Of a stretch of 64,000 nt of DNA, positions 8,023 to 15,434 are shown one piece after another (the stretch's first letter is position 1; each line of letters starts with the position of its first letter). Origin of the DNA: Dietzia sp032248695 (GTDB lineage Bacteria > Actinomycetota > Actinomycetes > Mycobacteriales > Mycobacteriaceae). Under the pieces are notes generated by a model. That model searched no databases and was not told the origin of the DNA. It saw nothing but the letters and a program-made list of their open reading frames with translations. The stretch lies in assembly GCF_032248695.1 (NCBI RefSeq), contig NZ_JAVHXC010000005.1, positions 1 through 64,000 on the forward strand, written 5' to 3'. Made by a program: the position numbers and the translations under genes.

Positions 8023-9668
8023 AGCGGGATGTTCCCGTGCTTCTTGGCCGGCACCTCGACGACCTTCCGGTCGAGCAGGCGCAGGGCCTGGGCCACCTGC
8101 AGGCGGGTGTGCGACGGCGGGATCACCGCGTCGACGTACCCGCGCTCGGCGGCGACGTACGGGTTGACGAGGGTGTCCTCGTACTCGGCCTGCAGCTTGA
8201 GCCGCAGCGCGTCGACGTCCTCGCCGTTCGCGGCGGCCTGCTTCAGCTCGTTGCGGTAGACGAAGCCGACCGCCCCCGAGGCGCCCATCACGGCGATCTC
8301 GGCGGTGGGCCACGCGAGGTTGATGTCGGCGCCCATGTGCTTGGAGCCCATGACGTCGTACGCGCCGCCGTAGGCCTTACGGGTGATGACGGTGACCTTG
8401 CCGACGGTGGCCTCACCGTAGGCGTAGAGCAGCTTGGCGCCGCGACGGATGATGCCGTCGAACTCCTGGCCGGTGCCGGGCAGGAAGCCCGGGACGTCGA
8501 CCAGGGTGAGGATCGGGATGTTGAACGCGTCGCAGGTGCGGACGAAGCGCGCGGCCTTCTCCGAGGCCTTGATGTCGAGGCAGCCGGCGAACTGGGTCGG
8601 CTGGTTGGCGACCACGCCGACGCTGCGGCCCTCGACCCGACCGAAGCCCACGATGACGTTCATCGCGTACTGGGCCTGGACCTCGAGGAACTCGCCGTCG
8701 TCGACGATGTGCGAGATGACCTCGTGCATGTCGTACGGGCTGTTCGAGGAGTCCGGGATGATCGTGTCGAGCTCGAGGTCCTCGGGGGTGAGGTTGTCCT
8801 CGATCGCGCCCTCGGCGATCGGCGCCGGGAAACGCGGGGCCTCGGCGCGGTTGTTGCTCGGCAGGTAGGACAGCAGGTCCTTGACGTAGTCGAGCGCGTC
8901 CTGCTCGTCACTGGCGGTGTAGTGCGAGACACCGGACTTGGTCATGTGGGTGGTGGCGCCGCCGAGCTCCTCCTGCGACACCTCCTCGCCGGTGACGGTC
9001 TTGATGACGTCGGGGCCGGTGACGAACATCTGCGAGGTCTTGTCGACCATCACGGTGAAGTCGGTCAGCGCGGGGGAGTACACGTGGCCGCCGGCGGACG
9101 GACCCATGATGAGGGAGACCTGCGGGATGACACCCGAGGACAGGACGTTGCGGTGGAAGATCTCGCCGTACAGGCCGAGCGAGACGACGCCCTCCTGGAT
9201 GCGGGCGCCGGCGCCGTGGTTGATGCCGATCATCGGGCGGCCGGTCTTGAGGGCCAGGTCCATGACCTTGACGATCTTCTCGCCGTAGACCTCGCCGAGC
9301 GAGCCGCCGAAGACGGTGGCGTCCTGCGAGAAGACGCACACGCTGCGGCCGTCGATGGTGCCGTAGCCGGTGATCACGCCGTCACCCAGCGGGCGACGCT
9401 CGGCGAGACCGAAGGTGGTGGCGCGGTGGCGGGCCAGGGCGTCGATCTCCACGAACGAGCCCGGGTCGAGGAGGTTCTCGATCCGCTCACGGGCCGTCAT
9501 GAGGCCCTTCTCGTGGGTCTTGTCCACCGCGGCCTGCCCCATGGGGGCCCGGGCCTCGTCGAGGCGCCGACGCAGCTCGGACAGCTTCCCGGCGGTCGTG
9601 TGGATGTCGGGGGTCGCAGCGTCCGTCTGGACGTCGGCGCTCACGTCCGGTTCTGAGGCAGTCGTCAT
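8019..9668 (-). CDS. accD5: Acyl-CoA carboxylase beta subunit (propionyl-CoA type)
   Basis: Transfers the carboxyl group from biotinyl-AccA3 to an acyl-CoA, typically propionyl-CoA, giving methylmalonyl-CoA for branched lipid synthesis. The 549-residue protein has both crotonase-like halves. The N-half shows GAGARIQEGVVSL and the oxyanion-hole stretch MGPSAGGHVYSPAL; the C-half shows GFLPGTGQEFDGIIRRGAKL and VMGASGAVGFVYR. The ATG at 9668 was chosen because the family N-terminus follows within 25 residues. It is translationally coupled to accE5 and divergent from birA. Substrate preference (AccD5 versus AccD4/AccD6) rests on its partner accE5 and on synteny. Confidence 0.95.
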   Translation of the reverse strand: MTTASEPDVSADVQTDAATPDIHTTAGKLSELRRRLDEARAPMGQAAVDKTHEKGLMTARERIENLLDPGSFVEIDALARHRATTFGLAERRPLGDGVITGYGTIDGRSVCVFSQDATVFGGSLGEVYGEKIVKVMDLALKTGRPMIGINHGAGARIQEGVVSLGLYGEIFHRNVLSSGVIPQVSLIMGPSAGGHVYSPALTDFTVMVDKTSQMFVTGPDVIKTVTGEEVSQEELGGATTHMTKSGVSHYTASDEQDALDYVKDLLSYLPSNNRAEAPRFPAPIAEGAIEDNLTPEDLELDTIIPDSSNSPYDMHEVISHIVDDGEFLEVQAQYAMNVIVGFGRVEGRSVGVVANQPTQFAGCLDIKASEKAARFVRTCDAFNIPILTLVDVPGFLPGTGQEFDGIIRRGAKLLYAYGEATVGKVTVITRKAYGGAYDVMGSKHMGADINLAWPTAEIAVMGASGAVGFVYRNELKQAAANGEDVDALRLKLQAEYEDTLVNPYVAAERGYVDAVIPPSHTRLQVAQALRLLDRKVVEVPAKKHGNIPL

Positions 9669-9763
9669 GTTGCAAGACTCTAACGAGTCACCGCTGCCCG
9701 TGGCGACGTGACCCGGCCATCGTCCCCCGGCGGCGGCCCGCGCCCCGTGTCGGAGCGGGCACA

Positions 9764-9769
9764 TACGCT
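9764..9769 (+). promoter_or_regulatory. birA -10 element, leaderless
   Basis: TACGCT fits TANNNT and is followed 7 bases later by the birA GTG at 9777, leaving no room for a leader. No ribosome-site complementarity precedes the start. Confidence 0.5.
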
Positions 9770-9776
9770 GGGGGAC

Positions 9777-10655
9777 GTGCACGCTGAACCCGCTACCGAG
9801 ATCCCGCCCGCGCTGGACGTCGACGCGCTCCGCCGCGCCCTGGTGGACGGGCCGGACGCCCCCTACTCCTCGCTCGAGGTGGTCGAGGACATCGGCTCGA
9901 CCAACGCCGAGCTCCTGGCGCGGGCGGCCGCGGGCGCGCCCGACCGCAGCGTCCTGCTCGCCGAACACCAGTCGTCGGGACGCGGTCGACTCGGTCGCGT
10001 GTGGACCGCCCCGCCCCGCACGCAGGTCGCCGTCAGCGTCCTGCTTCGCCCCGGTGCGGTCTCGCCGACCCTGTTCGGGTGGCTGCCCCTGGTCACCGGC
10101 CTGGCGATCCGCGACGGGCTCCGCGAGGCGGGCGGCGTCGACGCGACCCTCAAGTGGCCCAACGACGTCCTCGTCGAGGGCCGCAAGATCGCGGGGATCC
10201 TGGCCGAGATGACGACGGTCCCGGCAGGGGGCGACTATTCGGTGAGACTGCCGGCGATCGTGGTGGGCGTGGGGATCAACGTCACCCTCACCCGGGAACA
10301 GCTGCCCGTGCCGCACGCCACCTCGCTGGCGCTGGCCGGAGGGTCGGTCGACCGGGACCGTCTGGCCCGGGCCGTGCTCGAGGCCCTCGCCCTACGCCAC
10401 GGGCAGTGGCGCGCGTGCGAGCGGGGGAGCGGATCGACCATCTCCGACGAGCTCATGACGACCTACTCCGAGGCCTGCTCCACCGTCGGCGCCGACGTGA
10501 GGGTCGAGCTGCCCGGGGACGTCGTGCGGACCGGGCGGGCGGACAGGGTCGACCGTGACGGCCGCCTCGTCGTCGTCGACCCCCACGGCGAGTTCCCCGT
10601 GGCCGCCGGCGACGTCACCCACGTCCGCGGCGCCGGCGGTCGGTGGGGCGGCTGA
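9777..10655 (+). CDS. birA: Biotin--[acetyl-CoA-carboxylase] ligase
   Basis: Activates biotin to biotinyl-AMP and attaches it to the carrier lysine of AccA3 and similar proteins. The 292-residue product shows the ligase signature SSGRGRLGRVWTAPP (with the GRGRxGR loop that holds the adenylate), KWPNDVLVEGRKIAGILAEM, and a C-terminal SH3-like domain (VELPGDVVRTGRADRVDRDGR). It lacks an N-terminal helix-turn-helix, so it is a group I ligase without repressor function. The start at 9777 is leaderless (TACGCT seven bases upstream). Its divergent placement beside accD5 links enzyme and modifier. Confidence 0.93.
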   Translation: MHAEPATEIPPALDVDALRRALVDGPDAPYSSLEVVEDIGSTNAELLARAAAGAPDRSVLLAEHQSSGRGRLGRVWTAPPRTQVAVSVLLRPGAVSPTLFGWLPLVTGLAIRDGLREAGGVDATLKWPNDVLVEGRKIAGILAEMTTVPAGGDYSVRLPAIVVGVGINVTLTREQLPVPHATSLALAGGSVDRDRLARAVLEALALRHGQWRACERGSGSTISDELMTTYSEACSTVGADVRVELPGDVVRTGRADRVDRDGRLVVVDPHGEFPVAAGDVTHVRGAGGRWGG

Positions 10656-10658
10656 GCC

Positions 10659-11222
10659 GTGGGCTTCGTCCGATCGGTCCTCGCGCCGGGGGAGACGCTC
10701 ATCGTCCACACCCACCCGCACTGGCGCGCCCTCGTCAGGCCCGCGCTCGTCACGCTCGTCGGGGCGGGGCTCGCGGGCATCGCCGGTGGCTTCATCGAGG
10801 TCCAGGTCGTCCACGCCGGGGACCGGACCGCGACCTGGGCCCTGGTCGCGGCGCTGTACACGCTCGTCGTCCTCCGGTTCGGCCTCTGGCCGCTGGTCCG
10901 CTGGGCCCGCACCGACCTCGTCGTCACCGACGAGCGGGTCCTCTACCGTCCGGCCGGCTCCGGCAGGCGGTGCGTGGACGTGCCGCTGCGCCGCATCAGC
11001 GCCGTCCGGTTCCGCCACACCCTCACCGACCGCGCCCTGGGCACCGGTTGCCTCATCCTCGAGCTCGGCCACCTCCCGCCGGTCGAGATCGACCACGTCC
11101 CCGAGGTCGCACGGGTGCACGCCATCGTCTACGACGAGCTGCTGCGGCTGCCGCCGCCACCGCCGCCCGTGCCGCTGCCCGCGGCGCCCCGCTCCCGCTG
11201 GGGCCTGCCGGGGCGGCGCTGA
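10659..11222 (+). CDS. PH-domain membrane protein
   Basis: A 187-residue membrane protein of unknown function, corresponding by position and type to mycobacterial Rv3277. Two hydrophobic helices lie near residues 29-50 (ALVTLVGAGLAGIAGGFIEV) and 60-78. A bacterial PH-like domain (DUF304/bPH_2 type) follows: TDLVVTDERVLYR, VPLRRISAVRF and the closing VARVHAIVYDEL. The C-terminus is a proline run and a basic tail. The GTG start is three bases after the birA stop, so the two are cotranscribed. Confidence 0.8.
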   Translation: MGFVRSVLAPGETLIVHTHPHWRALVRPALVTLVGAGLAGIAGGFIEVQVVHAGDRTATWALVAALYTLVVLRFGLWPLVRWARTDLVVTDERVLYRPAGSGRRCVDVPLRRISAVRFRHTLTDRALGTGCLILELGHLPPVEIDHVPEVARVHAIVYDELLRLPPPPPPVPLPAAPRSRWGLPGRR

Positions 11223-11242
11223 CCCCGTGGCCTCGTGAGACG

Positions 11243-12529
11243 ATGGGTGACGTGAACGACGACTCGCGCATCCGCCGCAACCCACTCGCAGCGCCCGTCG
11301 TGGCGATGATCGGCGGCGGGCAGCTCGCCCGCATGACCCACCAGTCCGCCGTCGCCCTCGGACAGACCCTCCGGGTCCTCGCCGCCGACCCGCTGGACCC
11401 CGCGGCACAGGTCACGCCCGACGTGGTGATCGGCGCCCACGACGACCCCGACGCCGTCCGGGCCGCGGCCGAGGGCGCCGACGTGATGACCTTCGACCAC
11501 GAGCACGTGCCCCCGCAGATCCTGCTCGACCTCGAGGCCGCGGGCGTCGCCGTCCGTCCCCGGGCCTCCGCGCTCATCCACGCCCAGGACAAGCTCGTCA
11601 TGCGCCGCGCCCTCGCCGAGATCGGCGCCCCGGTCCCGCCCTTCACCGGTGTCGACTCGGTCGAGGACGTCCGGCGCTTCCACGCCGAGCAGGACGGGCG
11701 GATCGTTCTCAAGTCCGCGCGGGGCGGTTACGACGGCCGCGGCGTGTGGATGCCGGACTCGCTCGAGGACGCCGAGCGGATCGCGTCCGAACAGCTCGCC
11801 GCCGGGGTGCCGATGATGGCCGAGGCGCGCGTGCCGTGGACGCGCGAACTGTCCGCGATGGTCGCGCGGTCCCCGTTCGGCCAGGGCGCCGTGTGGCCGG
11901 TCGTCGAGACCGTGCAGCGCGACGGGATCTGCGCCGTGGCGATCGCCCCCGCCCCGGGCCTGCCCGACGACCTCCGCTCGGCCGTCCAGGCGACCGCCCT
12001 CAAGCTCGCCGAGCACCTCGACGTCACCGGCGTCATGGCCGTGGAACTGTTCGAGGTCATCGGGTCGGACGGCCGCCCCGGGGTGCTGGTGAACGAGCTG
12101 GCGATGCGCCCGCACAACTCCGGTCACTGGACCATGGACGGGGCCACCACCAGCCAGTTCGAACAGCACCTCCGGGCCGTGCTCGACTACCCCCTCGGCT
12201 CCACCGTGCCCACGGCGCCGCTCACCGTCATGGCCAACGTCCTCGGCGCCCCCGAGGCGCCCCGGATGAGCATGGACGAGCGGGTGCACCACCTCGCCGC
12301 CCGCTTCCCCCACGCCAAGGTGCACCTCTACGGCAAGTCGGAGCGACCCGGCCGCAAGATCGGGCACGTCAACGTCCTCGCCGACCAGGGGCTCGACCCC
12401 GACGACGCCGACCAGGTGGCGACGGTGCGCGCGGTGGCGGAGCTGTCCGCCCACTGGCTCTCCCACGCGCAGTGGGCCGACGGCTGGGACCCGCACACGG
12501 GCGCGCCCGTCGGCGAGTTCGAACGCTGA
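11243..12529 (+). CDS. purK: 5-(carboxyamino)imidazole ribonucleotide synthase
   Basis: ATP-dependent carboxylation of AIR to N5-CAIR in purine synthesis. The 428-residue ATP-grasp protein has IGGGQLARM at the N-terminal nucleotide-interacting fold, KSARGGYDGRGVW in the ATP-binding lid, and NELAMRPHNSGHWTMDG, the strongest PurK signature. The ATG at 11243 was chosen; a GTG three codons later (11252) is equally plausible. The gene lies 20 bases after the PH-domain gene and 49 bases before purE, which performs the next step. Confidence 0.95.
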   Translation: MGDVNDDSRIRRNPLAAPVVAMIGGGQLARMTHQSAVALGQTLRVLAADPLDPAAQVTPDVVIGAHDDPDAVRAAAEGADVMTFDHEHVPPQILLDLEAAGVAVRPRASALIHAQDKLVMRRALAEIGAPVPPFTGVDSVEDVRRFHAEQDGRIVLKSARGGYDGRGVWMPDSLEDAERIASEQLAAGVPMMAEARVPWTRELSAMVARSPFGQGAVWPVVETVQRDGICAVAIAPAPGLPDDLRSAVQATALKLAEHLDVTGVMAVELFEVIGSDGRPGVLVNELAMRPHNSGHWTMDGATTSQFEQHLRAVLDYPLGSTVPTAPLTVMANVLGAPEAPRMSMDERVHHLAARFPHAKVHLYGKSERPGRKIGHVNVLADQGLDPDDADQVATVRAVAELSAHWLSHAQWADGWDPHTGAPVGEFER

Positions 12530-12578
12530 CCCGGCGCCGCTGAGACAGACCACCGGAACACCCACGAAAGGCGACGAG

Positions 12579-13091
12579 ATGACCGCGCGACAGGACGGGC
12601 CGCAGGTCGGCCTCATCATGGGCAGCGACTCCGACTGGCCCACCATGGAGGCGGCCGCCGAGGCCCTCGCCGAGTTCGGGATCCCCTTCGAGGTGGGGGT
12701 CGTCTCCGCTCACCGCACGCCGCAGAAGATGCTCGACTACGCCCGCTCGGCTGCCGGCCGGGGTATCCGTGTGGTGATCGCCGGCGCCGGCGGTGCCGCC
12801 CATCTGCCGGGCATGGTCGCCTCCGCCACCGCGTTGCCGGTCATCGGCGTGCCCGTGCCGCTCGCGCACCTCGACGGCATGGACTCGCTGCTGTCGATCG
12901 TGCAGATGCCGGCCGGCGTGCCGGTGGCGACCGTCTCCATCGGCGGTGCCCGCAACGCGGGTCTGCTGGCGGTGCGGATCCTGGCCGCCTCCGACCCCGC
13001 GCTGCGCGAGCGGATGGAGGCCTTCCAGGCCGAGCTCGAGGCGATGGTCGGGCGCAAGGACGAGGCCCTTCGTCAGCGCCTGCTCGGCTGA
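12579..13091 (+). CDS. purE: 5-(carboxyamino)imidazole ribonucleotide mutase
   Basis: Rearranges N5-CAIR to CAIR, the step after PurK. The 170-residue product has the class I PurE signature GLIMGSDSDWPTM with the phosphate-binding serines, SAHRTPQKM containing the catalytic histidine, and GAGGAAHLPGMVA. An aaagg-type ribosome site precedes the ATG. The operon order purK-purE is standard in the order. Confidence 0.96.
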   Translation: MTARQDGPQVGLIMGSDSDWPTMEAAAEALAEFGIPFEVGVVSAHRTPQKMLDYARSAAGRGIRVVIAGAGGAAHLPGMVASATALPVIGVPVPLAHLDGMDSLLSIVQMPAGVPVATVSIGGARNAGLLAVRILAASDPALRERMEAFQAELEAMVGRKDEALRQRLLG

Positions 13092-13096
13092 GGCCC

Positions 13097-13152
13097 GCGG
13101 CCGCCCCGCGGGCCGTGCGCGAGGCGGCCGCCCCCCGCGGGCCGTGCGCGAG
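13097..13152. repeat. Tandem direct repeat of 27-29 bp
   Basis: The unit gcggccgccccgcgggccgt plus gcgcgag (13097-13123) is repeated at 13124-13152 with two extra C bases. It sits just after purE and each unit can fold on itself (ccgcgg), so it may contribute to termination. Confidence 0.7.
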
Positions 13153-13185
13153 ACCCCGGGAGGGGCCGCCGTCAGCGCACATGCG

Positions 13186-13247
13186 TTCCGCGATGCGGAA
13201 TGTGGGGTCGCCGACGGGGGAGGAATCCAGTTAGCCGCTGGTAACCT
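13186..13247 (+). promoter_or_regulatory. Promoter region of the acyl-CoA dehydrogenase, with a palindrome
   Basis: TTCCGC-gat-GCGGAA (13186-13200) is a perfect 15-bp palindrome of repressor-operator size. About 40 bases on, TAACCT (13242-13247) fits a -10 element; a transcript from about 13254 would carry a leader of about 120 bases to the start at 13376. No regulator gene is adjacent. Confidence 0.4.
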
Positions 13248-13375
13248 GAGTGCTCGGGTGCAGCCCCGGAACCGCTCACGAGCCGACGCCACCGTGCGTC
13301 CGGCCCACCTCGATGTCCGGACACCGGCGCCCGCCGCGTGACCAGCACAGACCATTTCCCCTTGGAGGCCCGCAC

Positions 13376-14545
13376 ATGTCCGGCAACCCCGACTTCGACC
13401 TGTACCGTCCGGCGGAGGAGCACGAAGAGCTCCGCGCGGCGATCCGCGCGCTCTCGGAGAAGGAGATCGCGCCGTACGCCGCCGACGTCGACGAGAGCGA
13501 GCGGTTCCCGCAGGAGGCGCTCGACGCGCTCAACGCCTCGGGCTTCAACGCGATCCACGTCCCGGACGAGTACGGCGGCCAGGGCGCCGATTCGGTCGCG
13601 GCCTGCATCGTGATCGAGGAGGTCGCCCGCGTCTGCGGTTCGTCCTCGCTCATCCCCGCGGTGAACAAGCTCGGCACCATGGGCCTGATCCTGGCCGGCG
13701 GCGAGGAGCTCAAGCAGAAGGTCCTGCCCGAGATCGCGGGCGGCAAGATGGCCTCCTACGCGCTGTCCGAGCGCGAGGCCGGCTCGGATGCCGCCGCGAT
13801 GCGCACGCGCGCCAAGGCCGACGGCGACGACTGGATCCTCAACGGCTCCAAGGCGTGGATCACCAACGGCGGCAAGTCCACCTGGTACACCGTCATGGCC
13901 GTGACCGACCCGGAGAAGGGCGCCGGCGGCATCTCGGCGTTCATGGTCAACGCCGAGGACGAGGGTTTCGGCGTGTCCAAGACCGAGAAGAAGCTCGGTA
14001 TCAAGGGCTCGCCCACCGCCGAGCTGTACTTCGAGAACGTCCGCATCCCGGGGGATCGGATCATCGGCGAGCCGGGCACCGGCTTCAAGACGGCGCTGCA
14101 GACCCTGGACCACACCCGTCCGACGATCGGCGCGCAGGCCGTGGGCATCGCCCAGGGTGCGCTGGACGCGGCGATCGCCTACACCAAGGAGCGCAAGCAG
14201 TTCGGCAAGTCGATCTCGGACTTCCAGAACACCCAGTTCATGCTCGCCGACATGGCGATGAAGGTGCAGGCCGCGCGTCTGATGGTCTACACCGCCGCGG
14301 CCAACGCCGAGCGCGGCTCCGCGCCCGGTGGCGAGAAGCTGGGCTTCATGGCCGCGGCGTCCAAGACCTTCGCCTCGGACGTGGCCATGGAGGTCACCAC
14401 CAACGCGGTGCAGCTGTTCGGTGGCGCCGGTTACACCCGTGACTTCCCGGTCGAGCGCATGATGCGAGATGCCAAGATCACCCAGATCTACGAGGGCACC
14501 AACCAGGTCTGCCGCATGGTCATGGCCCGCCAGGTCCTGGCCTGA
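13376..14545 (+). CDS. Acyl-CoA dehydrogenase (FadE25-like)
   Basis: FAD enzyme that introduces the alpha-beta double bond into acyl-CoA. The 389-residue protein has the N-terminal helical domain, the FAD/substrate signature YALSEREAGSDAAAMRTRA, WITNGGKSTWYTVMA in the beta domain, and QIYEGTNQVCRMVMA near the C-terminus with the likely catalytic glutamate at about residue 373. The ATG follows cttggaggcccgcac, a good ribosome site. In M. tuberculosis fadE25 occupies the same place next to purE, which suggests orthology. Substrate chain length cannot be read from the sequence. Confidence 0.92.
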   Translation: MSGNPDFDLYRPAEEHEELRAAIRALSEKEIAPYAADVDESERFPQEALDALNASGFNAIHVPDEYGGQGADSVAACIVIEEVARVCGSSSLIPAVNKLGTMGLILAGGEELKQKVLPEIAGGKMASYALSEREAGSDAAAMRTRAKADGDDWILNGSKAWITNGGKSTWYTVMAVTDPEKGAGGISAFMVNAEDEGFGVSKTEKKLGIKGSPTAELYFENVRIPGDRIIGEPGTGFKTALQTLDHTRPTIGAQAVGIAQGALDAAIAYTKERKQFGKSISDFQNTQFMLADMAMKVQAARLMVYTAAANAERGSAPGGEKLGFMAAASKTFASDVAMEVTTNAVQLFGGAGYTRDFPVERMMRDAKITQIYEGTNQVCRMVMARQVLA

Positions 14546-14602
14546 GCCGAGCTGCGTCGGGCCCGATCGGGCCCGGCCCGCGGCGGCCGCACCGCCCCTC
14601 CG

Positions 14603-14672
14603 AATCCGCTACTCCGAGTCCGGATCCGCTACCCCTGAGGGAGTAGCGGATCCGGAGGGGGAGTAGCGGATT
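14603..14672. repeat. 70-bp doubly nested palindrome, copy 2
   Basis: Outer arms aatccgctactcc (14603-14615) and ggagtagcggatt (14660-14672), and inner arms ggatccgctac (14622-14632) and gtagcggatcc (14643-14653), are identical to those at 4405-4474, with the same 6-10-6 spacing. Only the left spacer and the central loop differ. It again lies between convergent genes (acyl-CoA dehydrogenase and the TIGR03089 gene). Confidence 0.9.
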
Positions 14673-14680
14673 TTCGCGTT

Positions 14681-15367
14681 TTACAGGGTGACCGTGGTGC
14701 GTTCGGTCTCCGCGATGCCGGCGACGGCGGGGTCGTCGGCATTGGCCCCGGTGACCAGGACGGCCGTGCCGCCGGAGGCGAACACCCGCGCGAGAGTGGC
14801 CACGACGTCCTCGCGCCCGCGTCCGGCGATCAGGGCCCGTCCGGACGTCGCGGGGGACGCCAACCGGTCGATCGGGTCACCGTCCAGGGCGAGCGCCCCG
14901 CCGCCGGAGGGGACGAACGCGTCGGGGTGGATGCGGCACGCCTCGGCGAGGTCGGTGACGCCGGGCGGGACCTCGACGCCCGCGGCCGCCAGGGGGCGGC
15001 CCATCGGGTCGGTGGTCATGAGGAGGGTCTCGACGCCGGTGGGGTGGCGGTCGAGACGATCGGGGACGGTGACGACGACGACGGCGTCGTCCGCCGGCCC
15101 TGTGCGGACCTCGGCGCCCGCCCACCAGGCGCCCAGCAGGACGCCGGCGGTGAGCCAGTGGGCGGGCAGGTCCAGAACGATCACGTCATCGGGCATCACG
15201 CCGAGCTCGTCGCGGAGCAGTCCCGCGATCTTCGCCGCCCAGTTCGCGGTCGAGGTGACCGAGAGTTCGATGCGGGAGGGGGCGGACTGGTCGTAGTGGG
15301 TGACCATCGGCGCCCCGGGGTCGAGCGCGAGCTGGGGCTGGAGGACGGTGTCTGCGGCGGTCTTCAC
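14681..15367 (-). CDS. TIGR03089 family protein
   Basis: A 228-residue actinobacterial protein resembling the N-terminal part of AMP-binding (acyl-CoA synthetase-like) enzymes but lacking their adenylate-binding core. Visible pieces are SRIELSVTSTANWAAKIAGL, DDVIVLDLPAHWLTAGVLLG and a C-terminal GGTAVLVTGANADDP segment. I assign it to TIGR03089 from overall pattern and from its position beside the LCP gene, as for Rv3268 beside Rv3267. The GTG at 15367 has an aggagg site about nine bases upstream. It starts 67 bases after the LCP gene and is probably cotranscribed with it. Function unknown. Confidence 0.75.
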   Translation of the reverse strand: MKTAADTVLQPQLALDPGAPMVTHYDQSAPSRIELSVTSTANWAAKIAGLLRDELGVMPDDVIVLDLPAHWLTAGVLLGAWWAGAEVRTGPADDAVVVVTVPDRLDRHPTGVETLLMTTDPMGRPLAAAGVEVPPGVTDLAEACRIHPDAFVPSGGGALALDGDPIDRLASPATSGRALIAGRGREDVVATLARVFASGGTAVLVTGANADDPAVAGIAETERTTVTL

Positions 15368-15434
15368 TCGGGGGCCTCCTGGCGTCGTGGGGTGGTCGGC
15401 CCGGCGCCGTGGCGGGCTCGCCGGGCCTCGGGGG

